From: Betaproteobacteria bacterium
GTDB lineage: Bacteria; Pseudomonadota; Gammaproteobacteria; Burkholderiales; UBA3065
Assembly (NCBI GenBank): GCA_027490755.1
Contig: JAIXXL010000047.1
Coordinates: 1-64,000, forward strand
DNA length: 64,000 nt
Direction: 5' to 3'
Translations under genes and position numbers: made by a program
Shown: positions 1 through 8,565 of the stretch, piece by piece
Numbering within the stretch: the stretch's first letter is position 1
Layout: every line of letters starts with the position of its first letter
Notes under the pieces: generated by a model
Seen by the model: the letters and a program-made list of their open reading frames with translations, nothing else
Database searches by the model: none
Told to the model about the DNA's origin: nothing

Positions 1-887
1 ACGCCGCCGCGCCGCCCCCGCCGCCCCCGCCGCCGCCGCCGCCGCCCCCGCCGCCGCCGCCGCCGCCCCCTGCGGCCGTTGATGCTGGCCAGCAAACGAC
101 CACGACCGTGGCCGCGTTGGTTCTCGCCTCTGTTCGGCCGCCCATCGTGGCTCCACCGCCTCCGGTGGTCACCCCCCCTCAGGCGGTCTCCCCCGTCCCC
201 GTCGCGGCGCCACCGGTCGCTGCACCGCCACCTCTGGCTGCACCGGCCCCAGCCGCCGCACCCGCGCCCTCTGCAGCCGCTGCCGACGATGGCCCCGCCC
301 CAGCACCCGCACCAGCTGCAGGTCCGGCACCCGCCCCAGCAGCCAAACCCGCAGCAGCGGCTGCGGACGATGGTGGCGATGCCTCCGCACAAGGACCTGC
401 CCCAGCACCCGCACCAACCCCCGCCAAGGCAGATGCGCCTTCGCCTTCGCCTGCGCCCGCCCCGGGCACAGCCGCCGCGCCCGCCCCGGCTGCGGCCGCC
501 GCTCCGGCTCCCGCCGCCGCTCCCGCCGCCGCTCCCGCCGCCGCTCCCGCCGCCGCTCCCGCCGCCGCTCCCGCCGCCGCACCAGCAGCCCCGGCCGCCA
601 ACCCGGTCGCCGCCGCCACTACCCCCGTCGCCCCACCACCACCCAGCCCGGTTGCCACCGAGAAACCACCCACACCCCAGGACTCCGCCGACAAGGGCGA
701 CAAAGGCCTCGCAGCCGCCGCACCACCACCAGCACCCAAGACCGCTCCACAGGACGTCCGCGTCGTCACCCGCGTCGAAACCGTCACCGAAGGCATCAGC
801 GTCGCGCAACCGCTCACTCCCCGACCCCCGGGTGCCCCGGGTGTCGATGGCCGCTTCTCCCTGAGTGGGAACCCCGACTCATGGTGA
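1..887 (+). CDS. C-terminal part of an Ala/Pro-rich protein (5' end outside window)
   Basis: An open frame (codons starting at position 3) runs in from the left edge and stops at 887. About 294 codons are visible. It starts with a run of about 20 prolines and continues as Ala/Pro-rich low-complexity sequence with an exact APAA repeat near the middle. The last 45 residues are more normal (motif DVRVVTRVETVTEG). No folded domain is recognisable. The next genes encode a CHAT protease, a cyclase and an FhaC-type transporter, and such loci often carry a large secreted TpsA exoprotein. I infer, without direct evidence, that this is the tail of such a passenger or of another cell-surface protein. 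Other frames are also open here because of the GC-rich repeat. This frame is preferred because it stays open to the window edge and its stop sits just before the next gene. Confidence 0.55.
   Translation, partial: AAAPPPPPPPPPPPPPPPPPPPPAAVDAGQQTTTTVAALVLASVRPPIVAPPPPVVTPPQAVSPVPVAAPPVAAPPPLAAPAPAAAPAPSAAAADDGPAPAPAPAAGPAPAPAAKPAAAAADDGGDASAQGPAPAPAPTPAKADAPSPSPAPAPGTAAAPAPAAAAAPAPAAAPAAAPAAAPAAAPAAAPAAAPAAPAANPVAAATTPVAPPPPSPVATEKPPTPQDSADKGDKGLAAAAPPPAPKTAPQDVRVVTRVETVTEGISVAQPLTPRPPGAPGVDGRFSLSGNPDSW
507..578. repeat. Six perfect copies of a 12-bp tandem repeat
   Basis: The unit gctcccgccgcc is repeated six times without a mismatch and encodes (APAA)6 in the Ala/Pro-rich frame. Copies flanking it are degenerate. 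A separate CCG-rich run occupies roughly positions 1-70. Both are prone to slippage and to assembly error. Confidence 0.9.
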
Positions 888-910
888 ATGCCTGCGTCGG
901 AGATAGACAC

Positions 911-3900
911 TTGAAGCGTTTTTCATGGTTGCTCGCAGTTCTTGCGGTCTCTCTGCCCTGTGCTGCACTTGCCGCCCCGCTCGGCAACAACCTGTCCGAC
1001 GAGACCTGTGATGCCGCCGCCCGGGAAGACGTCGCCCCCGAACCTGGTCTGCCGCCAGACCTCAAGATCCGTTGCGGCGGTCGCGATGCCGGGATGGTCG
1101 TCTTCTCGCGCTTCTACGCCGGGGACCGCAAGGGCGACGATCTGCGCACCGCCCTCATCGGCCAGTACAAGGGCAGCCGGGCCTTCAAGCTCCTCCAGCA
1201 GCGTATGACCTGCCGCGACGGGACATGGCTCGGTGACGGCCTTGGGATGCACGCCATCCCCTGCAACCTCAAGGACGGCGGCTGGCCACATCTGATCCTC
1301 GTCGGGGGCGCCAACAACCTGCTCAGCGTCGCCGAAGGGCCGCCCTCCAACTGGCCGGTCTTGCAGAATGCCACCACCGGCAAGCCTGTCGAACGACCCA
1401 AGCTCCAACTTGCCGAGGAGCTCAAGTCGATATGGGGCGGGCCGGTGGTGCTCGCGACCGCCAACGACCTCGCGCGCTTCCGGCAGCTTTTGCGCGACGG
1501 CCGTAGCGCCAACAGTGCCCGCAAGTTCAAGGACGCTGAAGACCTCATCCGGCAGGCACTGGATATCCAGACCAAGCTCTTGGGCGAGAACGATGTCGCC
1601 ATCGCCGATACGCTCATGGACCTCGCCATCAACGTCAGCAACCAGGGCCGCGCCGAGGAAGCGCAGGCGCTGTTTCGCCGCGCCGAGCCCATCATCCAGC
1701 GCTCGCCGAACGACGTCGACCGCGCCCGCTTCACCACCTACATGGGGATCGAGGCCGCCAACCGCGGCGACTTCCTCACCGCCCTTCAGTTCGCTCGCGC
1801 TGCCACCGAGGCGTGGCGCAAGATGGTCTCTGGCGTCAACGCTTTCGCCCAGCTCCAGGGCGGCGACGGTGGCAAGACGGTCGAGAAGGGTGAACTTGCG
1901 ATGGCGCTCAACCTCGAGGCGCGCATGTCGTTGCGCAACGACAACGTGGTTGGCGCCAGCGCGGCCGCCACCGAGTCGCTGCTCATCCTCGACCAGACCC
2001 CTGACCTGCCAAAGTGGTGGAAATCCGACGTGCTACTCACGCTCGGAGAGGTCAGCGTCGCCCAAGGCCGCCTCTCGGCCGCCGAGACCTACCTCAACGG
2101 CGCGCTCGCCGCGCGGAGGCAGATCTTCGGCGATGGCCTGCAGACCATCTCGGTTCTCACGCAGCTCGGCCGAGCCTATCAGCAGGAGGGCATGAACACC
2201 TCGGCCGTCATCAGCTTCCGCGACGCATTCAAGGCCGCCCGCGGCCTGCCCCAGACTACTGACGTCTTTAACGCCGAAGAGTTGATGCCGTTCGCTGCGG
2301 CGGTGGTCGATTACGCCGCCGCCCTCAACGACGAAACGGCCAAGCAGGGTTTGTTCTCCGAGGCCTTCGACGCCTTCCAGATGGTGCGCTCGAGCGTACT
2401 GGAGAAGACCATCGCTCAGGCGGCCGCAAAGCTCGCCACCAGCGACCCCGACATCAGCGTACTCATCGAGAAGATGCAGACGGCCCAGCGCGAGCGAGAT
2501 CTTGCAAAGATCGAGCTGGCGCACGAGCAGTCGCTCGGCGATGACGAGCGCAGCGGTAAGGTCGAGGCAGCGCTGCAGCAGCGCATTGCCGAGGGCGACA
2601 AGCAAGTGACCGAAGTCACCAAGGAGCTCAACGCCAAGTTCCCCGATTACACCAACCTGGCAACGCCGAAGCCGCTCGAGCTCACTGAGTTGCGCAAGCG
2701 CCTCGGTGACCGCGAGGGCCTGGTGAGCTTCCTGTTGGGTCGCAACCGCTCGTTCGTGCAACTGATCAAGCGCAGCGGCATCTGGGTCGCCCCGGTGGCG
2801 GAGAGCGCGACATCGATCAGGGACACGGTCAAGGCCCTGCGGCGGGCGCTGGAGATCCAGGGCGGCTCGATCAACGAGTTCGACCTCGAGGCCTCGCACG
2901 AGCTCTACAAGAACCTGTTCCGCGGCATCGAGCCGCAGATGGGGGGCCTCGACCACCTCATCGTGGTCCCGAGCGGCGGACTGGCGAGCCTACCCTTCGG
3001 CCTTCTGGTCACCCAGAAACCCGCCAACGCCGACTACACCAAGGCGACCTGGCTTACACAACGCATCTCCATCTCGCACGTGCCCTCGCTTCACGCCTTC
3101 TACACGCTACGTGCCACGCGTACGGTGATTGCACCACCCAAGCCGCTGCTGGCGTTCGGCGACCCGGTGCTCAAGGGCGCAACTGCCGTCAAGAAGGGGG
3201 AAGAGAACTCGCTCGCCAAAGCTGGCCAGGCCTGCCGCCCCGAGGGTCCGATGGAGCGCCAGACCCTGCTCGACCTTGCCCCGCTGCCCGAGACCGCTCA
3301 GGAACTCAAGAACGTCTCGACCATCCTGCGTGCCGGCGAGGACTCCGTGTTCATGCGCGACCGTGCCACCGAGACCAATCTGCGCAGCCTCAAGCTCGAC
3401 CAGTACCGCGTGCTCTACTTCGCCACGCACGGCCTGCTACCCGGGGAACTCAAGTGTCAGGCAGCGCCTGGGCTGGTGCTCACGCCACCGTCGGAGCAAT
3501 CCAGGATAAAGGATGGGGATGGTCTGCTGGAGGCCAGCGAGATCGCCAACCTGCGCCTCAATGCCGACCTCGTGGTGCTCTCCGCCTGCAACACCGCTGG
3601 TGGCGGCGGCAAGTTCGGCGGTGAGGCGCTCTCCGGCCTGGCGGAGGCCTTCTTCCACGCTGGTGCGCGCAGCATGATCGTCAGCCACTGGCAGGTGCCC
3701 TCCGCAGCCACCGCGCAACTGATGTCCGGCACCTTCGCCTTCCTCGGGCCACAACTTGCCACCGGCTCCTCGCCGGCGCTGCGCGATTCGCAGATGAAGC
3801 TCATCACCGACAAGAAGACTGCGCACCCTTTCTTCTGGGCAGCGTTCGTGGTCGTGGGTGATGGCCTTTCCGCATCGACCCAAGGTGAGGATTCCGCCAC

Positions 3901-4009
3901 AGGCGCAGCGATTAAACTTCCCGCACCCGTTGAGGGTAAGGCAAAATCGAACCGGGAAGAGGGCGATGCTGGCCGCAGGGCCAGTAAGCCACGGGAGAAG
4001 CGGACGTGA
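911..4009 (+). CDS. Exported CHAT-domain protease with TPR repeats
   Basis: CHAT domains are caspase-like cysteine peptidases (clan CD, related to separase). I chose the TTG at 911: it gives a clean signal peptide (MKRFSWLLAVLAVSLPCAALA, written from the TTG as Met but only 21 residues with cleavage near ALA) and has GGAG at 899-902, 8 nt upstream. An ATG at 881 is in frame but would overlap the previous gene and put a polar stretch before the hydrophobic core. The middle third (roughly residues 180-480) looks like TPR helices, followed by a charged helical stretch. The C-terminal CHAT domain carries the catalytic dyad: His about 840 in FATHG and Cys about 893 in SACNTA. An export signal means the enzyme would work in the periplasm or at the surface. 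Its position beside a two-partner secretion transporter suggests processing of the exported partner; this is inference. Confidence 0.85.
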   Translation: MKRFSWLLAVLAVSLPCAALAAPLGNNLSDETCDAAAREDVAPEPGLPPDLKIRCGGRDAGMVVFSRFYAGDRKGDDLRTALIGQYKGSRAFKLLQQRMTCRDGTWLGDGLGMHAIPCNLKDGGWPHLILVGGANNLLSVAEGPPSNWPVLQNATTGKPVERPKLQLAEELKSIWGGPVVLATANDLARFRQLLRDGRSANSARKFKDAEDLIRQALDIQTKLLGENDVAIADTLMDLAINVSNQGRAEEAQALFRRAEPIIQRSPNDVDRARFTTYMGIEAANRGDFLTALQFARAATEAWRKMVSGVNAFAQLQGGDGGKTVEKGELAMALNLEARMSLRNDNVVGASAAATESLLILDQTPDLPKWWKSDVLLTLGEVSVAQGRLSAAETYLNGALAARRQIFGDGLQTISVLTQLGRAYQQEGMNTSAVISFRDAFKAARGLPQTTDVFNAEELMPFAAAVVDYAAALNDETAKQGLFSEAFDAFQMVRSSVLEKTIAQAAAKLATSDPDISVLIEKMQTAQRERDLAKIELAHEQSLGDDERSGKVEAALQQRIAEGDKQVTEVTKELNAKFPDYTNLATPKPLELTELRKRLGDREGLVSFLLGRNRSFVQLIKRSGIWVAPVAESATSIRDTVKALRRALEIQGGSINEFDLEASHELYKNLFRGIEPQMGGLDHLIVVPSGGLASLPFGLLVTQKPANADYTKATWLTQRISISHVPSLHAFYTLRATRTVIAPPKPLLAFGDPVLKGATAVKKGEENSLAKAGQACRPEGPMERQTLLDLAPLPETAQELKNVSTILRAGEDSVFMRDRATETNLRSLKLDQYRVLYFATHGLLPGELKCQAAPGLVLTPPSEQSRIKDGDGLLEASEIANLRLNADLVVLSACNTAGGGGKFGGEALSGLAEAFFHAGARSMIVSHWQVPSAATAQLMSGTFAFLGPQLATGSSPALRDSQMKLITDKKTAHPFFWAAFVVVGDGLSASTQGEDSATGAAIKLPAPVEGKAKSNREEGDAGRRASKPREKRT

Positions 4010-4725
4010 AACGAATCGTTGCGGCTCTCTTGCTTCTTTTGCTGTCAGGCCTTGCGACAGCGGCCAACCTGATCGTGTTGGAGGCGCGCGGTGGCGGACT
4101 CAGTGCTGGTCAGTCCATCCCATCTGACAAGCCGATTACTCTTAAGGAAGGCGAACGCGTCACCGTAATCGGGCCGGACGGCAAGAGCGTGACGCTGCGC
4201 GGCCCCTTCAGCGGCCCCCCCATGCCGGGCGGCGGCGCCGCTGCAGACCCCAAACAAGCTCTCGCGGCACTGGTGGCAACCCGCGACGCCCGCACCAGCA
4301 GTGTCGGTGTGATCCGCGCGGGCACCGAAGCAGCCAAGCTGCCAGAACCTTGGCTCATCGACATGAGCCGCCCCGGCCCGCGCTGCCTGCTCGAGGGTGA
4401 GCGCCCGGTCTGGTGGCGCCCCGAAGCCGCCAGCGAACAGGAATTCACCGTATTCCCGATCGACCGCTCCTGGCGAGCCGATTTCCGCTGGAAGGTCGGT
4501 GAGGACCGTCAGCCGGTACCACCCGTGAGCCGCTTCGAAGGCCAGAACTCCTTCATCGTCGTCATCGACAAGCAGGAGCACGCCATCAGCATCACCATGG
4601 TCCCGCGAGACATCGACAACGAGTTCGTGCTGACCAGCTGGATGCTGCAGAAGGGCTGCGTGCAGCAAGCCGACGCCCTCATCCGCAAACTCGGCGGCAC
4701 GTCAGTCGCCCCCTCGGGGCCCTGA
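4006..4725 (+). CDS. Exported protein of unknown function in CHAT/CHASE2 locus
   Basis: A 239-residue protein starting with GTG that overlaps the CHAT gene stop by 4 nt, so translation is probably coupled. It has a strong signal peptide (MKRIVAALLLLLLSGLATA). The next 50 residues resemble a short beta-rich domain (motif LKEGERVTVIGPDGKSVTLRG). The rest contains WxxD-like and aromatic patches and a conserved-looking pair of Cys (CLLEGE and KGCVQQ) that could form a disulfide in the periplasm. I do not recognise a named family. Tight coupling to the CHAT gene suggests that the two proteins act together. Confidence 0.75.
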   Translation: MKRIVAALLLLLLSGLATAANLIVLEARGGGLSAGQSIPSDKPITLKEGERVTVIGPDGKSVTLRGPFSGPPMPGGGAAADPKQALAALVATRDARTSSVGVIRAGTEAAKLPEPWLIDMSRPGPRCLLEGERPVWWRPEAASEQEFTVFPIDRSWRADFRWKVGEDRQPVPPVSRFEGQNSFIVVIDKQEHAISITMVPRDIDNEFVLTSWMLQKGCVQQADALIRKLGGTSVAPSGP

Positions 4726-4773
4726 AACCCCACCTCCACTCCTGACGCCCCCCGGAGCATCAAGGACGCATCA

Positions 4774-6726
4774 ATGGCAATGCCCAAAAAGAAGCTCAAG
4801 GAACTCGGCACTGCGTTGGGCGTTGCTCTGCTGGCGACTGTACTGGCGGTTGCAGCGACCAAGTACCTCACCTTCCTGTCCAGCCTCGAGAACATCGCCG
4901 CGGACATCCGCGTGTCGGCCTTGCAGCCGCCGATGCCACAGTCCAAGGATGTGGTTATCGCGGCCATCACGGAAGAGACGCTGTCCCAATTCCAATACCG
5001 CTCGCCAGTCGACCGGGCATTCCTTGCAAACCTGCTCAAGACGCTTGAGAAGAAAGGCGCAAAGGCGATCGGCGTTGACGTCCTGCTCGACCAGCCGACC
5101 GAGGAGGTCAAGGACGAGCTTCTGAAGAAGACCATCCGCGAGATCAAAACGCCGCTGTTCTTCAGCTATAGCAACACGCCCACCGTGGTCAACGAAGACC
5201 AGCTCGCCTACATGAACGACTTTGTCCCCGAGGACAAACGTGGTGGCGCGAACCTCGTCACCGACCCCTTCGACGGCACCGTACGCTGGACCTTCGCCGG
5301 CGAGACCAACCCCGGCATGCCGCTGGGTTTTCCGCGCAAGGTCGCCAAACTGGTGGGGATCGAGACGCCCAAGCGCAGCCAGGAGATCGCCTGGCGCGCG
5401 CAACCGGACGCAGAGACACCGGCCTTTCCCGTATACCCCTCGCACGCGCTGGCGGTCATGCCAGACGACTGGGTCAAGGGCAAGATCGTACTGGTCGGCG
5501 GGATACTGTCCATCACCGACCGCCACCGCACTCCAGGGGCCGTGGTGTTCGACGACGACCGCGGCATGATGCCAGGAATCATGGTGCAGGCGCACGGCGT
5601 CTCGCAGCTGCTCGAGGGCCGCGAACACCCGCGCCTAAGTTTCGAATGGGTGATTGCGCTCACCCTCGCCTTTGCCCTGCTGGGTATGGCCATCGGTCTA
5701 CTGAAGAAGGGTATCGCCTTCAGTGTGGTTGTAGGCGCGGTGCTGATTGCCGGCTGGTGGGTCGGTTCGATGCTCGGCTTCACCTACGGCTTCCCGCTGG
5801 TGCCGCTGGTGGGCCCCACGCTTGGACTGGCCTTGTCACTGTGGATGATGGACACCCTGATCGGCGGCGCCGAGCGCAAGCAACGCCAGTTCGTCCAAGG
5901 CGCCTTCAGCCGCTATGTGTCGCCCGACGTGGTCAACCAGCTGGTTGACAACCCCGAGGCGCTGACGGTCAAAGGTGACCGCCGCGAGGTGAGCTTCATC
6001 TTCACCGACGTGGCGGGCTTTACCACCCTGTCCGAGGGCCTGACGGCAGAAAAGCTGTCCGAGACCCTCAATGCCTACCTGGATGGCGCCTGCCAGATCA
6101 TCCTCGACAAGAAGGGGACCATCGACAAGTTCATCGGCGACGCGATCATGACCATCTTCAACGCGCCGATCCCACTGGAAGACCATTGCGAGCGCGCGGT
6201 GCGTTGTGCGCTTGAGATAGACCAGTACGCAGAAGATTTCCGCAAGCGCTACAACGCCAACGGCATCCCGATCGGCGTCACGCGGATCGGAATCCACTGC
6301 GGGCCGGCGGTAGTGGGCAACTTCGGATCGCACCAGCGCATGGACTTCACGGCGCTCGGCGACACCGTCAACACGGCGGCCCGCTGCGAGGGCGTGAACA
6401 AGTACTTCGGCACCCGCATCTGCGCCACGCAACCCATCGTGGATCAGTGCAAGACGGTCAAATTCCGGCCAATCGGTGACGTGGTCCTGAAGGGCAAGAC
6501 CGAGGCCGTCACGCTGTACAACCCGGTCACCGATGAATTCGCTGCCTCCCCGGCCTACACCGACTACATGGACACCTACGCCCTGCTCAAGGGTGAGGAC
6601 CCGAATAGCTCGGATGCGGTCCGCGCGCTCAAGAAGAAGTACCCCGACGACCCGCTCATCGACTTCCATCTCGAACGCGTCGAGTCGGGACTTTGCACCG
6701 CGCGCGTGGTGATGGAGGACAAGTGA
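4774..6726 (+). CDS. CHASE2 sensor with class III adenylate/guanylate cyclase
   Basis: A 650-residue membrane receptor that should make a cyclic nucleotide in response to an extracytoplasmic signal. One N-terminal membrane helix (about 11-32) is followed by a periplasmic CHASE2 domain (about 35-285), three hydrophobic helices (about 290-365), and a class III cyclase domain (about 400-600). The two metal-binding aspartates are visible: D412 in FTDVAGFT and D456 in KFIGDAIM. The base-selecting positions read K452 and D524 (MDFTALGD), the Lys/Asp pair typical of adenylate rather than guanylate cyclases. It sits 48 nt after the preceding gene and its last codons overlap the longest possible frame of the next gene. 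Two cyclic-nucleotide-binding domains are encoded nearby at 8566-11004. Confidence 0.93.
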   Translation: MAMPKKKLKELGTALGVALLATVLAVAATKYLTFLSSLENIAADIRVSALQPPMPQSKDVVIAAITEETLSQFQYRSPVDRAFLANLLKTLEKKGAKAIGVDVLLDQPTEEVKDELLKKTIREIKTPLFFSYSNTPTVVNEDQLAYMNDFVPEDKRGGANLVTDPFDGTVRWTFAGETNPGMPLGFPRKVAKLVGIETPKRSQEIAWRAQPDAETPAFPVYPSHALAVMPDDWVKGKIVLVGGILSITDRHRTPGAVVFDDDRGMMPGIMVQAHGVSQLLEGREHPRLSFEWVIALTLAFALLGMAIGLLKKGIAFSVVVGAVLIAGWWVGSMLGFTYGFPLVPLVGPTLGLALSLWMMDTLIGGAERKQRQFVQGAFSRYVSPDVVNQLVDNPEALTVKGDRREVSFIFTDVAGFTTLSEGLTAEKLSETLNAYLDGACQIILDKKGTIDKFIGDAIMTIFNAPIPLEDHCERAVRCALEIDQYAEDFRKRYNANGIPIGVTRIGIHCGPAVVGNFGSHQRMDFTALGDTVNTAARCEGVNKYFGTRICATQPIVDQCKTVKFRPIGDVVLKGKTEAVTLYNPVTDEFAASPAYTDYMDTYALLKGEDPNSSDAVRALKKKYPDDPLIDFHLERVESGLCTARVVMEDK

Positions 6727-6746
6727 CGCTAAACTCTGCCGGTTCG

Positions 6747-8507
6747 ATGAGCCTCCGGACGATGCGTCAACCTCTAAGCCCGCTCCCTTTGTTAGCAGTT
6801 CGCAGCCACAGACCCTCCATCGCGTCGGTGTCATTGGGTGTTGCTTTGCTTTCGCCGGCAATGACTCTCGCGGCCGACCCGCTTCCAACAGATGCCACCC
6901 AGCAGATCGAACAGATCTCGCGGCAGCGCGTACCGATCCTGCCCCTCCCGGCGACTCCGGACTTCGATCTGCGCCTGCAGACGCCCGAAAAAGCTGCCGT
7001 ACCGCGGGCCATCGAAGAGCTTGTCTTCGAGATAAAGGGCGTAAAGGTCTCTGGCAACACCCTGTTCAGTCAGGATGAGGTCGATGCGCTATTCCAGTCG
7101 GCCGTCGGTCCCGCCGTCACGCTTGCAACGCTGCGCGAAGCCGCGGAAAAACTGGAAGCGCGCTTCCGAGAGAAGGGCTTCTTCCTGACCCGGGTGTTCG
7201 TGCCGCCGCAGCAAGTCAAGGACGGCATCTTCGAGGTGCAGGTCATCGAGGGCTACCTGAGCGCGGTATATGTGGATGGTGCGACGAACGACGCGCTCAG
7301 ACAGCGCATCGAGGGCATCACGGGGCCGCTTCTGAACAAGCGCCCGATCGACCTGGCCACCATTGAGCGCGCGCTGCTGCTGATCAACGACCTTCCCGGC
7401 GTCATAGGTACCAGCCTGCTGCGCCAGGGCGCTGACCTCGGCGCCTCCGAGATCGTGGTCACGGTAGCGCAGCTGCCCAACAGCCATCTGGTAACCTTCA
7501 ACAACACCGGCTCGCGAGTCGTCGGTCCGCTGACGCTTGGCGTCAACTCGACCATCTACAACCCGTTCAACCGCACGGGCTCGCTGAACGTGGGTCTCAC
7601 CGGTGGCGGTGACTTCGAGAACATCGACGAATTGCAAGCCGTCAATGCGCGCTACAGCGTGCCGGTCGGCAGCAACGGCGCCATCTTCAGTTTCGGTGGC
7701 CTTGCCTCCAACGCCATCCCGGGCGGCACCATCCGCGACCTCGGCATCCGTGCGCTGTCACAGTCGATCTCGCCTCGCCTGCGCCTGCCGCTGCTTCGCA
7801 CCCGCCCCAACTCGATCTACCTCGACCTGGGTTTGGCGGTGAACCGCTCGCGAACCATCCTGGCTGGTCAGGTGCTCACGTTCGACAAGACTACCGTCGC
7901 CGAGGCCACCTTCTCCTGGGCACAGAATGGTTGGGGCAACGGCACCACCAACGCCAGCGTCAGCCTGTTCCATTCGCTGCCCATCCTCGATCACACCAAG
8001 GTCAACGCGGAAACCACGGGCACCAATGTCAAGGATGAGAACTTCTCCAAGATCGGCATCAACCTGACGCGCATCCAGCAGACCAAGATCAACGGGGTCA
8101 GCCTGCTTGGGCAGATCCAGGGCCAATGGACCAACGATCGCCTCCCCACCGGTGAATACGTGGCCTTCGGCGGGGCCGGCGTCGCCCGCGGTTTCGATGG
8201 CGGCGCGTCGGCTGGTGACAAGGGCATTGGCGGCCTCATCGAACTGCGCTACGACTCATCGGTCAGTCGGCAGCCCTACATCGGCAATATCCAGTTCTAT
8301 GCCTTCGTCGACGGCGGCAAGGCCTTCCTGAATGATTCTGCCGGGACCCCGCCGCCGCAGATCACGTCGAATGGCTTCGGCATGCGTTTCCCGTTCTCGA
8401 CCAACGGCTTCATGGACATCCAGGTGGCCAACGCCCACCAGCGACTGGACTCCGGCAACCAACGCGACGACCCGCGCTTCCTCTTCAGCGGCATCCTGCG
8501 GTTCTGA
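6747..8507 (+). CDS. FhaC/ShlB-type two-partner secretion transporter (TpsB)
   Basis: Outer-membrane Omp85-superfamily barrel that exports a TpsA partner. The ATG at 6747 is preferred because it precedes a signal-peptide-like stretch ending near MTLAA; an ATG at 6693 would overlap the cyclase gene. A POTRA_2 domain (about residues 70-150, motif GVKVSGNTLF) is followed by a second POTRA (GYLSAVYVDG onward) and a C-terminal barrel of about 350 residues. The barrel has the VRGY-like lid motif as VARGFDGG and ends in an aromatic residue (ILRF), as outer-membrane barrels do. Its 586 residues match the family. The partner passenger is not intact in the window; the Ala/Pro-rich protein at the left edge is the obvious candidate. 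Confidence 0.92.
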   Translation: MSLRTMRQPLSPLPLLAVRSHRPSIASVSLGVALLSPAMTLAADPLPTDATQQIEQISRQRVPILPLPATPDFDLRLQTPEKAAVPRAIEELVFEIKGVKVSGNTLFSQDEVDALFQSAVGPAVTLATLREAAEKLEARFREKGFFLTRVFVPPQQVKDGIFEVQVIEGYLSAVYVDGATNDALRQRIEGITGPLLNKRPIDLATIERALLLINDLPGVIGTSLLRQGADLGASEIVVTVAQLPNSHLVTFNNTGSRVVGPLTLGVNSTIYNPFNRTGSLNVGLTGGGDFENIDELQAVNARYSVPVGSNGAIFSFGGLASNAIPGGTIRDLGIRALSQSISPRLRLPLLRTRPNSIYLDLGLAVNRSRTILAGQVLTFDKTTVAEATFSWAQNGWGNGTTNASVSLFHSLPILDHTKVNAETTGTNVKDENFSKIGINLTRIQQTKINGVSLLGQIQGQWTNDRLPTGEYVAFGGAGVARGFDGGASAGDKGIGGLIELRYDSSVSRQPYIGNIQFYAFVDGGKAFLNDSAGTPPPQITSNGFGMRFPFSTNGFMDIQVANAHQRLDSGNQRDDPRFLFSGILRF

Positions 8508-8565
8508 ACCGCGTTGGGTCGCTGGGCCGCGCCCCCCGGGGACGGGCCCCACGGGAGCGCTCTGC

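Noticed and set aside
507..578. Possible CRISPR or regulatory repeat
   Set aside because: Units are contiguous 12-mers without spacers and encode APAA in frame.
8508..8565. GC-rich possible hairpin between tpsB and the convergent redox gene
   Set aside because: It has short G/C runs but no convincing stem with a T run, so I do not call a terminator.
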